64,000 nt of DNA from Arachis hypogaea (Eukaryota; Streptophyta; Magnoliopsida; Fabales; Fabaceae): positions 118,006,445 to 118,070,444 of the forward strand of contig NC_092053.1 of NCBI RefSeq assembly GCF_003086295.3, in the 5' to 3' direction. Shown one piece after another: positions 36,408-48,983 of the stretch (positions are counted from its first letter, which is position 1; each line of letters starts with the position of its first letter). The position numbers were made by a program, and so were the translations under genes. Under the pieces are notes generated by a model that saw only the letters and a list, made by a program, of their open reading frames with translations, searched no databases and had not been told where the DNA came from.

Positions 36408-37069
36408 TCTTCATCTTTTAGTTTTATTTTCTTAAAAATTCACTATTTTTTTAAACTTTGAATGACTCATTAATTACTTTGCATTTACTATGCTCTTCAA
36501 TTTTTTATAAAAAAATATCAAAATCATCAAAAAACCAATTCATTTTGAACTTGATTTCTTTTTTTACACCAAAAAAATTATTTATAACTACTGTGACTAT
36601 TATTATCATTATTCATTTTATCGGGCTGTACAATTTTTTTTCTCTCAACATCCAATATTTTTTAGACCCGTAATATATTACATACCAAATATTTTTGGGA
36701 CTCCCAAAAAATGCGCAACAACCTAATCATTATCATTAACAAAATCAAATGATATCTAATTAACCGTTCTCTTTCATCAATCTCTAGGCATACTGCAACA
36801 CTTGTCGGAGACTTTAGAGACAATAAACACACGCGTAAGCTCCTCCATTGGCAACTACTGAAAATTTTTTCCTTCGACACCATAGCATAACCCTTTTTTT
36901 GGACTAAAATAAGAAAATTACTTTTTAAATCTATCATATAATTATTTTATTAAAATAACATATATAATCATATATAACAAAATTTATCAATATTATACTA
37001 AAAACTTAAAAATTATTTATAAAAATACTTATAATTAACCAACGTCATCAAAAAAATAGAAGAAAAGTG
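36166..37069. other. AT-rich spacer with (TA)n microsatellite
   Basis: (TA)n of about 25 units at 36354-36404. No gene seen. It ends at the AGTGC target duplicate (37070-37074) of the Tekay element. Confidence 0.6.
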
Positions 37070-37074
37070 AGTGC

Positions 37075-40000
37075 TGTAAAACCCGGTTAATTAACGGCTA
37101 ATTAACCTATAAATGAGAATTTATTCTAGAAAGCCAAAAATATAACTTTTATGGCTAAAGATGATAGAGGAGATTGAGACGAGAATTTCGGTACCAATTT
37201 TATAGAAATCGGACTAAGATTGGACCGAACGGGCCAAACCGGGCCAACCGGACCTAAAGTGGACCCTTGGCCAAACTAAACTAAGCCAAAACGCTAGTTT
37301 TCAGCACTCTCTCTCCTCATTTGTTATACACACACGCTGAAATGGAGTAAGGGAGGGGAAGAACACTCTCTCAAACTTCTATCTCTCACTTGATCTTCAA
37401 ACCACCATAATTTTTTATCTAGAGCTCCGATCGCCGCACCGTTTGCGGCCACGCGTTCATCGCGGAGAGCTCTACAAAACTCATACAATCAATCTTGAGG
37501 TAAGCCACGTTTTGCTCTTCGAATTTCCAGCCTTAATTTCGAGTTTCATGAGCAAAAATATTGAGATTTTGGGCTCTTTGATGTTATAGGACCCAACTCT
37601 CTTGAAGGAGAAGGTTAATCTTGTCTCCTTGGACCTTGGGTTTGGTAAGATTCTCAACCCTAGTGTAATTTATTATTCTATGATGTTTGGGTATTGGGAT
37701 GTTGTGTATGGGTATGATGATTGTGGCTTAAGTTGTGTATATGTGAATATTGGGGCTTGATTGAGACCTTGGAAAGCTTGAAAAAGGATTTTTTTAGTGA
37801 TAAAAATCTGTTCTTGGAGGTGTTGAGACCTAGAGGACTTGTGGACAAGTGGTTTGGAAGTGCTCCGGTTGAGCTTGGGAAATCGGCTAAGGTATGGTCT
37901 CGGTTTCTCGTATCTAATATGTAATGTGGTAGGAAATACTTAGGCTAGAGGCCCTAAGATAGGCATTGAATTGATGATGTTGTTGAATGGTTGAGATATA
38001 TGATGTGATCATATATGTGATTATGAATATTGATGCCTTGATTGTGTGATATATGAGAAACTGCATGTTGTGATATATGCTTGATGAATGATTGAGGTTG
38101 AATTGGTGGGTGGTACTATGTTGATGGTGAGTATGATGATGATTATGTATAATGATGTTTGATTTGGAAATGGTATTATCGGAAATTGGGATGAGGAAGG
38201 ATGTGTGATATGATATTGTGTTTGCCCTGTAGCCATTTGATTGAGAAGTGTTAAAATGGTTGGACGATGGTTTTGGAAATTTTGGTAAAGTGTCAATGTG
38301 TGAGTTGAGGATGGCTTGATGTTGATTTTGGTACATTTTGATTGATTTCGAAAAAGGCGAAATTGGCATTTTTGGTTGATTTTGAAAAGAGTTGAAAATG
38401 GTTTGTTTTGAAAATGGCACCTTGTGGTTTTGTATGAAAACATGGTTTTTGGGCATGTTTTGACGGGACATAACTTGGACTACGGATCCCCGTTTTGTAC
38501 CAAACTTGTTTAGAAATGAAATTGGATCCAAGATGTCCACCCCGCCGGAAAAACGGGCGGAAAACGATTTAAAATGAGAAAGTTATGTCCGTCGAAAGAT
38601 TGGGGGTTGAATCTGTGAATTCTGCAGCTTTTAACTTAGAAAATTTTTAGCAGAATGACCCTCCGTGCGTAGGCGCGCTTGGCACGTAGGCGCGCTTGGC
38701 GCGTACGCGCCGTTCTTCAAGAAAGCACCATCCACGCGTGCGCGTGGTGTGCGCGGGTGCGTCGATGCGCTGCACCAAATGCCCAGCTATTTTCCCGAGA
38801 GTTGTGCCAGAGTTGTGCCAGTTTTGTGCCTGGGGCGCAAGAGCACCCACGAGTACGCGTGGCTGACGCTTGCGCGTCGTTTGGCTATTTTTTACTCCGC
38901 ACCTCTGCGCGTATGACGCTTGCGCGTCGATGAGATTTGTGGCCATCCACGCGTGCGCGTGAAGTGCGCGTACGCGTGGCCCTGTTTTCATCTCAAAGTT
39001 GATTTTTGAGTTTTAAAGGCCAAATTTCATGCTTCTAAGCCTCCGATCTCATCACTTATGTCTTAAATCATTATGATATACCTAGTAATGAGACAAGGAG
39101 CTAGTGAATGTGGTAACTTGCGAGTGAAGCAAGGGAAAAATAAATGATCAATGAGGATCAAAGATGATTATGTGAGATGCGGAGGATGGCGGTGGAAGTG
39201 CTTGTTATGCCATGGGCCGAAGGACCGTAATTGTTAATGAATTGGCTGGTTATGGATTTAACCGTGAGCCAGATGGCTGGATCATTGCCGTGTTACGGCG
39301 GAGCCATGATTATGACTAAGTATAAATGCATATATGCTGTTGAATGAATTGTGAATGTTTGCACTTCCACTATCGGAGATGAGGGTTTCCCTGGGAGGAA
39401 GCAGTGGCTAGCCACCACGTACTCCAGGTTGAGACTCGAAACTCTTTTGACCCTATGTCGTCAGGGTGGCCGGGCACTGTGAAAGCACTAGATGAGCTCA
39501 CCCCGATAAATATTCACCAGTGAGGGTGATGGATATGGATCATGATTATGATCACGACAGAGGGACAGTCCAATGGTTAGCTACCAGGACTTGTCGGGTT
39601 GACCTATAACCGACAGATGATATCATCAGCCACTAGGGACAGGCATTCATCATATGCATACTATATGAATTGTTTGAGATTGCCTATTTGACTGCATATT
39701 ACTTGCTAATTGTCTAAATGCCTTATCTGTTCCTATTTGTATATCTCTTGTTTGATTTAGCTGTGTTTGCTACATTATACTCCTGCTGGTGGTTGCGAGG
39801 TCTGAAGGAATTGGAAAGGGAAGTATTAGTTAGACTGAAGGATCTTTAGTCAGTTGCCACTTATGGTTTAGCTTGTTTATAAGCTTTGATATTATCTGGA
39901 GGAAGTCCTAGAATTGCCTTCGGCTTTCCTCTATTATTATATGTTATATATGGAGAACTGTTACCATGCTGGGGACCTCTGGTTCTCACCATGCGGATTT

Positions 40001-40543
40001 TGTGGTTTTCATATGCAGGACGCGAGGCTTCTCGTTGAGGCATGCTGGAGACTTCTGGATTAGGGAAGATCCTTGTTCTCGGGACTCTGTTTTGATTTTA
40101 TGATTTCTCTTAGATACTTTTATCTCCATTGAATAATACAAACTGTGATGACTCCTCTTAGAGGGGATTTTGGAGACTAGGTTCTCTGTTTTTGTGTCCC
40201 TTTGGGTTTCCTTTGGGGTTTCCTTATTTTATTATATGTATATATCGCTATGCTCGGACCAGTTATCTTCGCATCCGGATTTGAGTTTTGATATTCCCAT
40301 TTTTGACACTCTTTTGTATATATATAATCTCGCGTTAGCTTATCCCCGTTCGTTACGTTATCGATCAAAGTGTTGCGCTTTCGAGTTACGGTTTTTTGTT
40401 TACTTCTTTTTCTACAAAGGCTCCTAGTTATAATCAATCATTCACACTACTATACGTACTAAATTTTAATTCTAGAGGTCGTAATACCTTGCCATCTTGG
40501 AATTATGACTTAAGCATAAGACTCTGTATGGTAGGGTATTACA
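37075..40543 (+). repeat. 5' LTR of the Tekay element
   Basis: 3469 bases, TGTAAAACCCGG to GGTATTACA. It contains a CpG-rich block (38655-38975) and lacks 34 bases present in the 3' LTR near 47698. Confidence 0.95.
38655..38975 (+). repeat. CpG-rich repeat block inside the Tekay LTR
   Basis: Dense alternating CG motifs: GCGTAGGCGCGCTTGGC twice at the left, CCACGCGTGCGCGTG twice, TGACGCTTGCGCGTCG twice, and GCGCGTACGCGTGGCC at the right. The 3' LTR has the matching block at about 46820-47120 with several CG to TG/CA changes. Confidence 0.85.
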
Positions 40544-40546
40544 TTA

Positions 40547-40558
40547 TGGTATCAGAGC
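40547..40558 (+). other. Primer binding site, initiator tRNA-Met type
   Basis: TGGTATCAGAGC begins three bases after the 5' LTR and matches the complement of the tRNA-Met 3' end used by many plant LTR elements. Confidence 0.9.
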
Positions 40559-40760
40559 AGTTCGTTTCTATAGAGCCTGAGGGACGGACTGACTATGCTT
40601 CTGTGCATTCTCTGTATGTGTGTTATGTGTTGTTAGTATATCTTCTTGATATAGTTGGCATAAACATTCATGAGCATGCATTTGGGACTTTGAAGCACTA
40701 AACTTCCGATATTGAGACTGATCAACTTAATATCGATTGTTTGGTGTGTATAGAAACTAG

Positions 40761-41852
40761 ATGGCACCTCGTGGACGCGGTAGAGGCCGTGTGAGAGGTC
40801 ATACGAATGCTCGTGCGCCAGAGATTAACCCTAATGACCCGGTGAACTTTATGACTGCGTTGGAGAACATGGCTGCTGCTATGCAAGCCACTGCTGAGGC
40901 TCTTGGTCAACAGATGAACAACAATGGTAATGACGGATGTAGAGTTCAGGGCCCGATGACACTGGCAAACTTTTTGAAGGTTAATCCACCTAAGTTCAAG
41001 GGAACCACTAGCCCGACTGAGGCCGATACATGGTTTCAGGCCATGGAACGAGCACTGCAAGCGCAGGTGGTACCTGAAGGGCAGCGTGTGGAGTTTGCTA
41101 CCTATTTGCTCACTGGGGAAGCGTCGCATTGGTGGCAAGGAATCCGACGCCTCCTGCAGCAGGGTGATGATTATATCACCTGGGATGTCTTCCAAGAGGA
41201 GTTCTATAAGAAGTACTTTCTGACTTCTGCTAGGACGGCCAAGGAGCTTGAATTATTGCATCTGAAGCAGGGTACTATGTCCGTATCTGAGTATACTGAT
41301 AAGTTTGAGGAGCTGTTCAGATTCTCTCGTATGTGTCAAGGGACTCCGGTGGAATATGAGGAATGGAAGTGCGTTAAGTATGAAGGAGGACTCCGGAGTG
41401 ATATTTTCAGCTCAGTGGGACCAATGGAGATCAAAACTTTCTTCGAGTTGGTGAACAAGTGTAGAGTTGCTGAAGAGTGCGTGAAGAAGGCGGCTGCTGA
41501 GAGAGGGAGTCACAAAGGATCATTTCCACAGAACCGAGGGAAGAGCTTTACACCTAGAGGTCCACCTTTCAAGAGGGGAGGTTATTTTAGGAGGCCCAAC
41601 AACAACAACTCCCAAGGGAAAAGGTTTGGGAAGAAGCCTCAGAATGATCAAGCTTGTACTAGGTGTGGAAGTCACCATCCGGGAGCACCATGCAAGGCCG
41701 GATGGGGTTTGTGCTATAATTGTGGAAAGGCGGGGCATAAAGCCACAAATTGTCCGGAGAAGCAGAAACAATGTACTGGGAAAGCACAGCAGACTGGTCG
41801 GGTGTTCACCACTTCAGCTATAGGTGCTGAGGGATCTGAGGCACTTATCTGA
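40761..41852 (+). CDS. Tekay gag (ends at a premature stop)
   Basis: 363 codons from MAPRGRGRGR. A gag domain lies at about residues 75-240 (FKGTTSPTEADTWFQAMER, HWWQGIRR, FYKKYFLTSARTAKELELL, YTDKFEELFRFS). A basic glycine-rich tail and a CCHC zinc knuckle CYNCGKAGHKATNC come near residue 320. The TGA at 41850 separates gag from protease, while the frame continues beyond it with [20 protein letters not shown]. Relatives read through as one gag-pol frame, so the stop is likely secondary (CGA to TGA). The gag part itself is intact and could still be made. Gag forms the capsid particle and binds element RNA. Confidence 0.85.
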   Translation: MAPRGRGRGRVRGHTNARAPEINPNDPVNFMTALENMAAAMQATAEALGQQMNNNGNDGCRVQGPMTLANFLKVNPPKFKGTTSPTEADTWFQAMERALQAQVVPEGQRVEFATYLLTGEASHWWQGIRRLLQQGDDYITWDVFQEEFYKKYFLTSARTAKELELLHLKQGTMSVSEYTDKFEELFRFSRMCQGTPVEYEEWKCVKYEGGLRSDIFSSVGPMEIKTFFELVNKCRVAEECVKKAAAERGSHKGSFPQNRGKSFTPRGPPFKRGGYFRRPNNNNSQGKRFGKKPQNDQACTRCGSHHPGAPCKAGWGLCYNCGKAGHKATNCPEKQKQCTGKAQQTGRVFTTSAIGAEGSEALI

Positions 41853-44800
41853 GGTAACTGTGAAATAGCTGGTCAAACTTTAAATGCTTTATTTGATTCG
41901 GGAGCATCGCATTCATTCATTGCATTTGAGAAAGCCCATGAGTTAGGATTGAAGATCGTAACCTTAGGTTATGACCTAAAAGTGTATAATGCTACCCATG
42001 AGGCCATGGTAACTAGGCTAGGATGCCCGAAAGTTTCATTTAGGTTCAAGCAGCGTGATTTTGTCCATAATTTAATCTGCTTACCGATGATCGGTCTTGA
42101 CCTTATCTTGGGATCGGACTGGTTATTTGAGAACCATGTCCTGCTTGATTATTCTACAAAGTCGGTGTACTTTATGCCGGAAGATACAGGAGGACCGGTC
42201 GTGGTGAATAATTATTACTTAAATTCGATGATGGTGAACTATTCTGGAATCGAATGTCAGGGTATCATGTTGTTAACCGCGGGTGTTTCGGGTGATGATC
42301 AAAGGTTGGAAAAGATTCTGGTGGTGTGTGAGTTTCCGGAAGTGTTTCCCGATGACATTGATGAATTTCTACCTAACCGAGAGGTCGAGTTTGCTATTGA
42401 ATTGGTGCCTGGGACGGGACCAATCTCAAGTGCTCTTTATAGAATGTCACCGTTAGAGATGGCCGAGATAAAGTCTCAGATAGAGGATTTGTTGGGTAAG
42501 AACTTTATCCGACCAAGTGTTTCCCCGTGGGGTGCTCCAGTGTTACTGGTAAAGAAGAAAGATGGGAGTATGCGGCTCTGTGTGGATTACAGGCAGCTGA
42601 ACAAGGTCACGATAAAGAATAAGTACCCATTGCCGAGAATTGATGATCTTATGGATCAGTTACAAGGAGCTAGGGTTTTCTCCAAGATCGATTTGCGATC
42701 CAGTTATCACCAGATAAGGGTGAGAGGTGAGGATATCCCTAAGACCGCTTTCAGGACTCGTTATGGTCATTATGAGTATACTGTAATGTCTTTTGGGTTG
42801 ACGAACGCTCCTGCAGTATTCATGGTTTATATGAACAGAGTGTTCCGTCTGTTTCTGGATAAATTCGTTATTGTCTTCATTGACGACATACTAATTTATT
42901 CCAAGACTGAAGAAAAGCATGCGGAACACTTGAGGATCGTGTTGCAGATCCTAAAGTAGAAAAAACTCTATGCGAAACTATCTAAGTGTGAGTTTTGGAA
43001 GAGTGAGGTGAAGTTTTTGGGTCACGTGGTGAGTAAGAAGGGGATAGCTATAGATCCAGCTTGGAGGCTGTGATAGATTGGAAGCAACCAACCATAATAA
43101 CTGAGATAAGGAGTTTTCTGGACTTAGCTGGCTATTATCGAAGGTTCATCAAAGGCTTTTCACAATTAGCCTTGCCGTTGACAAAGTTAACCCGCAAAGA
43201 CACTCCATTTGTTTGGACTCCTGAGTGCGAGGAGAGCTTTCAGGCATTGAAGAAAAAGTTGACCACTGTACCTGTGTTGGTGTTACCTAAGCCGAACGAA
43301 CCGTTTGAGGTGTACTGTGATGCCTCACTAAAGGGTCTAGGATGCGTGCTGATGCAGCATCATAATGTGGTGGCGTATGCCTCATGCCAGTTGAGACCGC
43401 ATGAAGTTAGTTACCCTACGCATGATTTGAAACTCGCTGCGGTCGTGTTTGCGCTAAAGGTGTGGAGGCATTACCTCTATGGGGTTAAGTTCCAAGTCTT
43501 CTCCGATCACAAGAGCTTGAAATATCTCTTTGATCAGAAAGAGCTTAATATGAGGCAGAGAAGGTGGATGGAATTATTGAAGGACTACGATTTTGAGTTG
43601 AATTACCATCCGGGAAAGGCGAATGTAGTGGCGGATGCGTTAAGTCGGAAGTCGTTATATGCGGCTTGGATGATGCTTCAAGAGGAGAAGTTGCTCAAGG
43701 GATTCGAGAGTCTAAAAATTGGTGCTCAAGAAGTATCTGAAACTTTGTGTTTGAGCCGATTAGAAATCTCAAGTGACTTTAAGTCCGAACTCCTAAAGGC
43801 CCATGAGAATGATGAAGCGTTATGGAAGGTGTTACCGGCTATCGAGTAAGGAAAACAGTGGAGAGTGTCGGAAGAAAAAGATGGGTTATGAAAATTCAAG
43901 GGTAAAATCATTGTGCCGGATGTTAGCACTTTGAGGCAAGATATCTCAAAGGAGGCACACAAAAGCGGATTCTCCATTCACCCGGGAAGTACTAAAATGT
44001 ACCATGATTTAAAGGTGATGTTTTGGTGCCTAGTCATGAAGAATGATGTGGCGGAATATGTTTCAAAGTGCTTAACTTGTCAAAAGGTGAAGATTGAACA
44101 TCAAAGACCTTCTGGGATGTTGCAACCTTTAGAGGTTCCGCAATGAAAGTGGGAAAGTATTGCAATAGACTTTGTGTCAGGATTGCCAAGGACTAGGACT
44201 GGTTTCGATGCTATCTGGGTGATTATGGACCGACTGACGAAATCAGCCCACTTTTTACCCATTCGGATGACTTACACCATTGAGGAACTAGCACGGTTGT
44301 ACATAAAGGAGATTGTGAGACTTCATGGCCTACCGGCTACTATAATCTCTGATAGAGATCCTCGCTTCACTTCGAGGTTTTGGGGTGCATTTCAGAAAGC
44401 TTTCGGAACCCAACTAAACTTGAGTACGGCTTACCATCCTCAAACAGATGGTCAATCCGAGAGGACGATCCAAATACTAGAGGATATGTTGAGAGCTTGT
44501 GTTCTGGTCCAACCGGCGAGTTGGGATCGATATATACCGTTAGTGGAGTTTGCATACAATAATAGTTACCATGCGAGTATCGGAATGGCTCCGTATGAGG
44601 CTTTGTATGGGAGAAAATGTCAATCTTCACTATGTTGGTATGAAGCTGGAGAGAAAGGCTTGTTGGGGCCGGAGATGATAGCTGAGACCACTGAACAAGT
44701 CAAGAAAATCCGAGATAGGATACTTATGGCGCAGAGTCGCCAGAAGAGTTACGCCGATCAGAGGCAGAAGCCCTTGGAATTTGAGGAAGGAGATCATGTT

Positions 44801-45211
44801 TTCCTTAAGGTTACTCCAACCATGGGAGTAGGTAGGGCGATTAAAGCAAAGAAGTTGAATCCTCGATACATCGGTCCATTTCAGATCTTGGAAAGGGTTG
44901 GACCGGTGGCATATCGGATGGCTCTACCACCTCATCTTTCGAACATGCACGATGTATTTCACGTGTCGCAGCTTCAGAAGTACACTTCTGATGCTAGCCA
45001 TGTGTTAAAACCTGAATCGGTTCAGTTAAGGGAAGATTTGACGCTTCCAGTGGCTCCAGTCAGAATTGATGATACTAGTATCAAACGGTTGCGTGGAAAA
45101 GAGGTTTCATTAGTCAAAGTGGCATGGAGTCGAGGCGGTGTTGAGGAACACACTTGGGAACTTGAGCCGGAGATGCGATCGGATTATCCGCACTTAATCT
45201 CAGGTAATTGA
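41853..45211 (+). pseudogene. Tekay pol: protease, RT, RNase H, integrase, chromodomain-like tail (broken)
   Basis: Protease DSGASHSF at 41898-41921. RT from about 42490 with [53 protein letters not shown] and the catalytic core read as FIDDILIYS near 42880. RNase H 43300-43640 ([35 protein letters not shown]). Integrase zinc finger (CLTCQKVK) and D, D, E in IAIDFVSGLP, IISDRDPRFTS and DGQSERTIQ. The C-terminal tail, VKVAWSRGGVEEHTWELEPE, matches the chromodomain end that guides integration to heterochromatin. Breaks: TAG 42957, a frameshift near 43060, TAA 43847, TGA 43889 and TGA 44144. Note that the expected YxDD-type tetrad is FIDD, within the range seen in gypsy elements. Confidence 0.87.
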
Positions 45212-45253
45212 ATTTGAATTTTGTGGGCAAAATTTCCAATTAGGTGGGTAGAA

Positions 45254-48200
45254 TGTAAAACCCGGTTAATTAACGGCTAAATAACCCATAAATGAGAATT
45301 TATCCTAGAAAGCCAAAAATGTGACTTTTATGGCTAAAGATGATAGAGGAGATTGAGACGAGAATTTTGGTACCATTTTTATAGAAATCGAACCAAGATT
45401 GGACCGAACGGGCCAAACCGGGCCAACCGGACCCAAAGTGGGCCCTTGGCCCAACTAAACTAAACCAAAACCCTAGTTTTCAGCACTCTCTCTCCTCATT
45501 TGTTACACACACACGCTGAAATGGAGTAAGGGAGGGGAAGAACACTCTCTCAAACTTCTATCTCTCACTTGATCTTCAAACCACCATAACTTTTGATCTA
45601 GAGCTCCGATCGCCGCACTATTTACGGCCACGCGTTCATCGTGGAGAGCTCTACAACACCCATACAATCAATCTTGAGGTAAGTCACGTTTTTCTCTTCG
45701 AATTTCCATCCTTGATTTCGAGTTTCATGAGCAAAAATGTTGAGATTTTGGGCTCTTTGATGTTATAAGACCCAACTCTCTTGAAGGAGAAGGTTAATCT
45801 TGTCTCCTTGGACCTTGGGTGTGGTAAGATTCTCAAGCCTAGTATAATTTATTGTTCTATGATGTTTGGGTATGATGATTGTGGCTTAGGTTGTGTATAT
45901 GTGAATATTGGGGCTTGATTGAGACCTTCGAAAGCTTGAAAAAGGATTTTTTGGGGGTAAAAATATGTTCTTGGAGGTGTTGAGACCTAGAGGAATTGTG
46001 GACAAGTGGTTTGGAAGTGCTCCGGTTGAGCTTGGGAAATCAGCTAAGGTATGGTCTCGGTTTCTCGTATCTAATATGTAATGTGGTAGGAAATACTTAG
46101 GCTAGTGGCCCTAAGATAGGCATTGAATTAATGATGTTGTTGAATGGTTGAGATATATGATGTGATCATATATGTGATTATGAATATTGATGCCTTGATT
46201 GTGTGATATATGAGAAACTGCATGTTGTGATATATGCTTGATGAATGATTGAGGTTGAATTGGTGGGTGGTACCATGTTGATGGTGAGTATGATGATGAT
46301 TATGTATAATGATGTTTGATTTGGAAATGGTATTATCAGAAATTGGGATGAGGAAGGATGTGTGATATGATATTGTGTTTGCCCTGTAGCTATTTGATTG
46401 AGAAGTGTTAAAATGGTTGGACGGTGGTTTTGGAAATTTTGGTAAAGTGTCAATGTGTGAGTTGAGGATGGCTTGATGTTGATTTTGGTACATTTTGATT
46501 GATTTAGAAAAAGGCAAAATTCGCATGTTTTGGTAGATTTTGAAAAGAGTTGAAAATGGTTTGTTTTGAAAATGGCACCTTGTGGTTTTGTATGAAAACA
46601 TGGTTTTCGGGCATGTTTTGACGGGACATAACATGGACTACGAATTCCCGTTTTGTACCAAACTTGTCTAGAAATGAAATTGAATCCGGGATGTCCATGC
46701 CGCTGGAAAAACGGGCGGAAAACGATTTAAAATGAGAAAGTTATGTCCATCGGAAGATTGGGGGTTGAATCTGTGAATTCTGCAGCTTTTAACTTAGAAA
46801 ATTTTTAGCAGAATGACCCTCCGCGCGTAGGCGCGCTTGGCGCGTACGCACCGTTATGCAAGAAAGCACCATCCACACGTGCGCGTGGTGCGCACGGGCG
46901 CGTCGATGCGCTGCACCAAATGCCCAGCTATTTTTTCGAGAGTTGTGCTAGAGTTGTGCCAGTTTTGTGCCTGGGGCGCAAGAGCACCCATGTGTACGCG
47001 TGGCTGACGCTTGTGCGTCGTTTGGCTATTTTTCAATCCGCGCATCCGCGCGTATGACGCTTGCGCGTCGATGAGTTTTGTGGCCATCCACGCGTGCACG
47101 TGGAGTGCGCGTACGCGTGGCCCTGTTTTCATTCCAAAATTGATTTTTGAGTTTTAAAGGCCAAATTTCATACTTCTAAGCCTCCGATCTCACCACTTAT
47201 GTCTTAAATCATTATGATATGCCTAGCAATGAGACAAGGAGCTAGTGAATGTGGTAACTTGTGAGTGAAGCACGGGAAAAAGGAATGATCAATGAGGATC
47301 AAAGATGATTATGTTAGATGCGGAGGATGGCGGTGGAAGTGCTTGTTATGCCATGGGCCGAAGGGCCATAATTGTTAATGAATTGGCTGGTTATGGATTT
47401 AACCGTGAGCCGGATGGCTGGATCATTACCGTGTTACGGCGGAGCCATGATTATGGCTAAGTATAAATGCATATATGCTGTTGAATGAATTGTGAATGTT
47501 TGCACTTCCACTATCGGAAATGAGGGTTTCCCTGGGAGGAAGCAGTGGCTAGCCACCACGTGCTCCAGGTTGAGACTCGAAACTCTTTTGACCCTATATC
47601 GTCAGGGTGGCCTGGCACTGTGAAAGTCCTGGATGAGCTCACCCTGATAAATATTCACCAGTGAGGGTGATGGATATGGATCATGATTATGATCACGATT
47701 TGTTGAGTATAACTCGAGTTGGGGAGACACGACAGAGGGACAGTCCAATGGTTAGCTACCAGGACTTGTCGGGTTGGCTCTATAACCGACAGGTGATATC
47801 ATCAGCCACTAGGGACAGGCATTCATCATATGCATACTATATGAATTGTTTGAGATTGCCTATTTGACTGCATATTACTTGCTAATTGTCTAAATGCCTT
47901 ATCTGTTCCTATTTGTATATCTCTTGTTTGATTTAGCTGTGTTTGCTACATTATACTCCTGTTGGTGGTTGGGAGGTCTGAAGGAATTGGAAAGGGAAGT
48001 ATTAGTTAGACTGAAGGATCTTTAGTCAGTTGCCACTTATGGTTTAGCTTGTTTATAAGCTTTGATATTATCTGGAGGAAGTCCTAGGATTGCCTTCGGC
48101 TTTCCTCTATTATTATATGTTATATATGGGGAACTGTTACCATGTTGGGGACCTCTGGTTCTCACCATGCGGATTTTGTGGTTTTCAGATGTAGGACGCG

Positions 48201-48718
48201 AGACTTCTCGTTGAGGCATGCTAGAGACTTCTGGATTAGCGAAGATCCTTGTTCTCGGGACTTTGTTTTGATTTTATGATTTCTCTTAGATACTTTTATC
48301 TCCATTGAATAATACAAACTATGATGAATCCTCTTAGAGGGGATTTTGGAGACTAGGTTCTCTGTTTTTGTGTCCCTTTGGGTTTCCTTTGGGGTTTCCT
48401 TATTTATTATATGTATATATCGCTATGCTCGGACCGGTTATCTTCGCATCCGGATTTGAGTTTTGATATTCCCGTTTTTGACACTCTTTTGTATATATAT
48501 AATCTCGCGTTAGCTTATCCCTGTTCGTTACGTTATCGATCGGAGTGTTGCGCTTTCGAGTTACGTTTTTTTGTTTACTCCTTTTTCTACAAAGGCTCCT
48601 AGTTATAATCAATCATTCACACTACTATATGTACTAAATTTTAATTCTAGAGGTCGTAATACCTTGCCATCTCGGAATTATGACTTAAGCATAAGACTCT
48701 GTATGGTAGGGTGTTACA
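45254..48718 (+). repeat. 3' LTR of the Tekay element
   Basis: 3465 bases, TGTAAAACCCGG to GGTGTTACA. It is preceded by AGGTGGGTAGAA, the likely polypurine tract. It differs from the 5' LTR by scattered substitutions and a few small indels. Confidence 0.95.
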
Positions 48719-48719
48719 A

Positions 48720-48983
48720 GTGCATTTAAAAATATTAAAAAATTTTAATTTAAAATTTAGATGAATATAATTTAAATTAATAATTAAATTCAATTCAATA
48801 AAAATAAATATATCTGTATTATTGTATTCGTATGATTAATTATGAGTACTATATAATTAATTTTTTTTTTAATTAAATATAAGTATAAACATTGGATGAC
48901 TATTTGATAACTGAAAGAATTCTATATTTAATAAAAAAAACAAGTTATCTGATTATTGCTTGTTATATAGTGGTCCCAGCTAT
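48720..48983. repeat. AT-rich repeat, inverted relative of 3885-4140
   Basis: Reverse-complement similarity to 3885-4140 across about 250 bases. The Tekay 3' end abuts it directly. Short palindromes (AGCTATATAGC, CACTATAG, GCGCTATAGTG) continue to 49050, perhaps part of the same family. Confidence 0.55.

Larger units (their letters stand above)
37075..48718 (+). mobile_element. Complete Ty3/gypsy chromovirus, Tekay/Del lineage
   Basis: An 11.6 kb element with two 3.47 kb LTRs (37075-40543 and 45254-48718) and a 5 bp target duplication AGTGC (37070-37074 and 48719-48723). A tRNA-Met primer site follows the 5' LTR, and gag-pol is on the plus strand. Long LTRs, tRNA-Met priming and an integrase tail with a chromodomain-like end mark the Tekay lineage. 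Length and structure would fit the FIDEL family of Arachis, but I cannot confirm that from memory. Coding is interrupted by several stops and one frameshift, so this copy is not autonomous. Confidence 0.93.

Noticed and set aside
38665..38991. Overlapping ORFs on both strands in the Tekay LTR
   Set aside because: CpG-rich composition lowers stop frequency; the ORFs differ between the two LTRs and show no conserved pattern.
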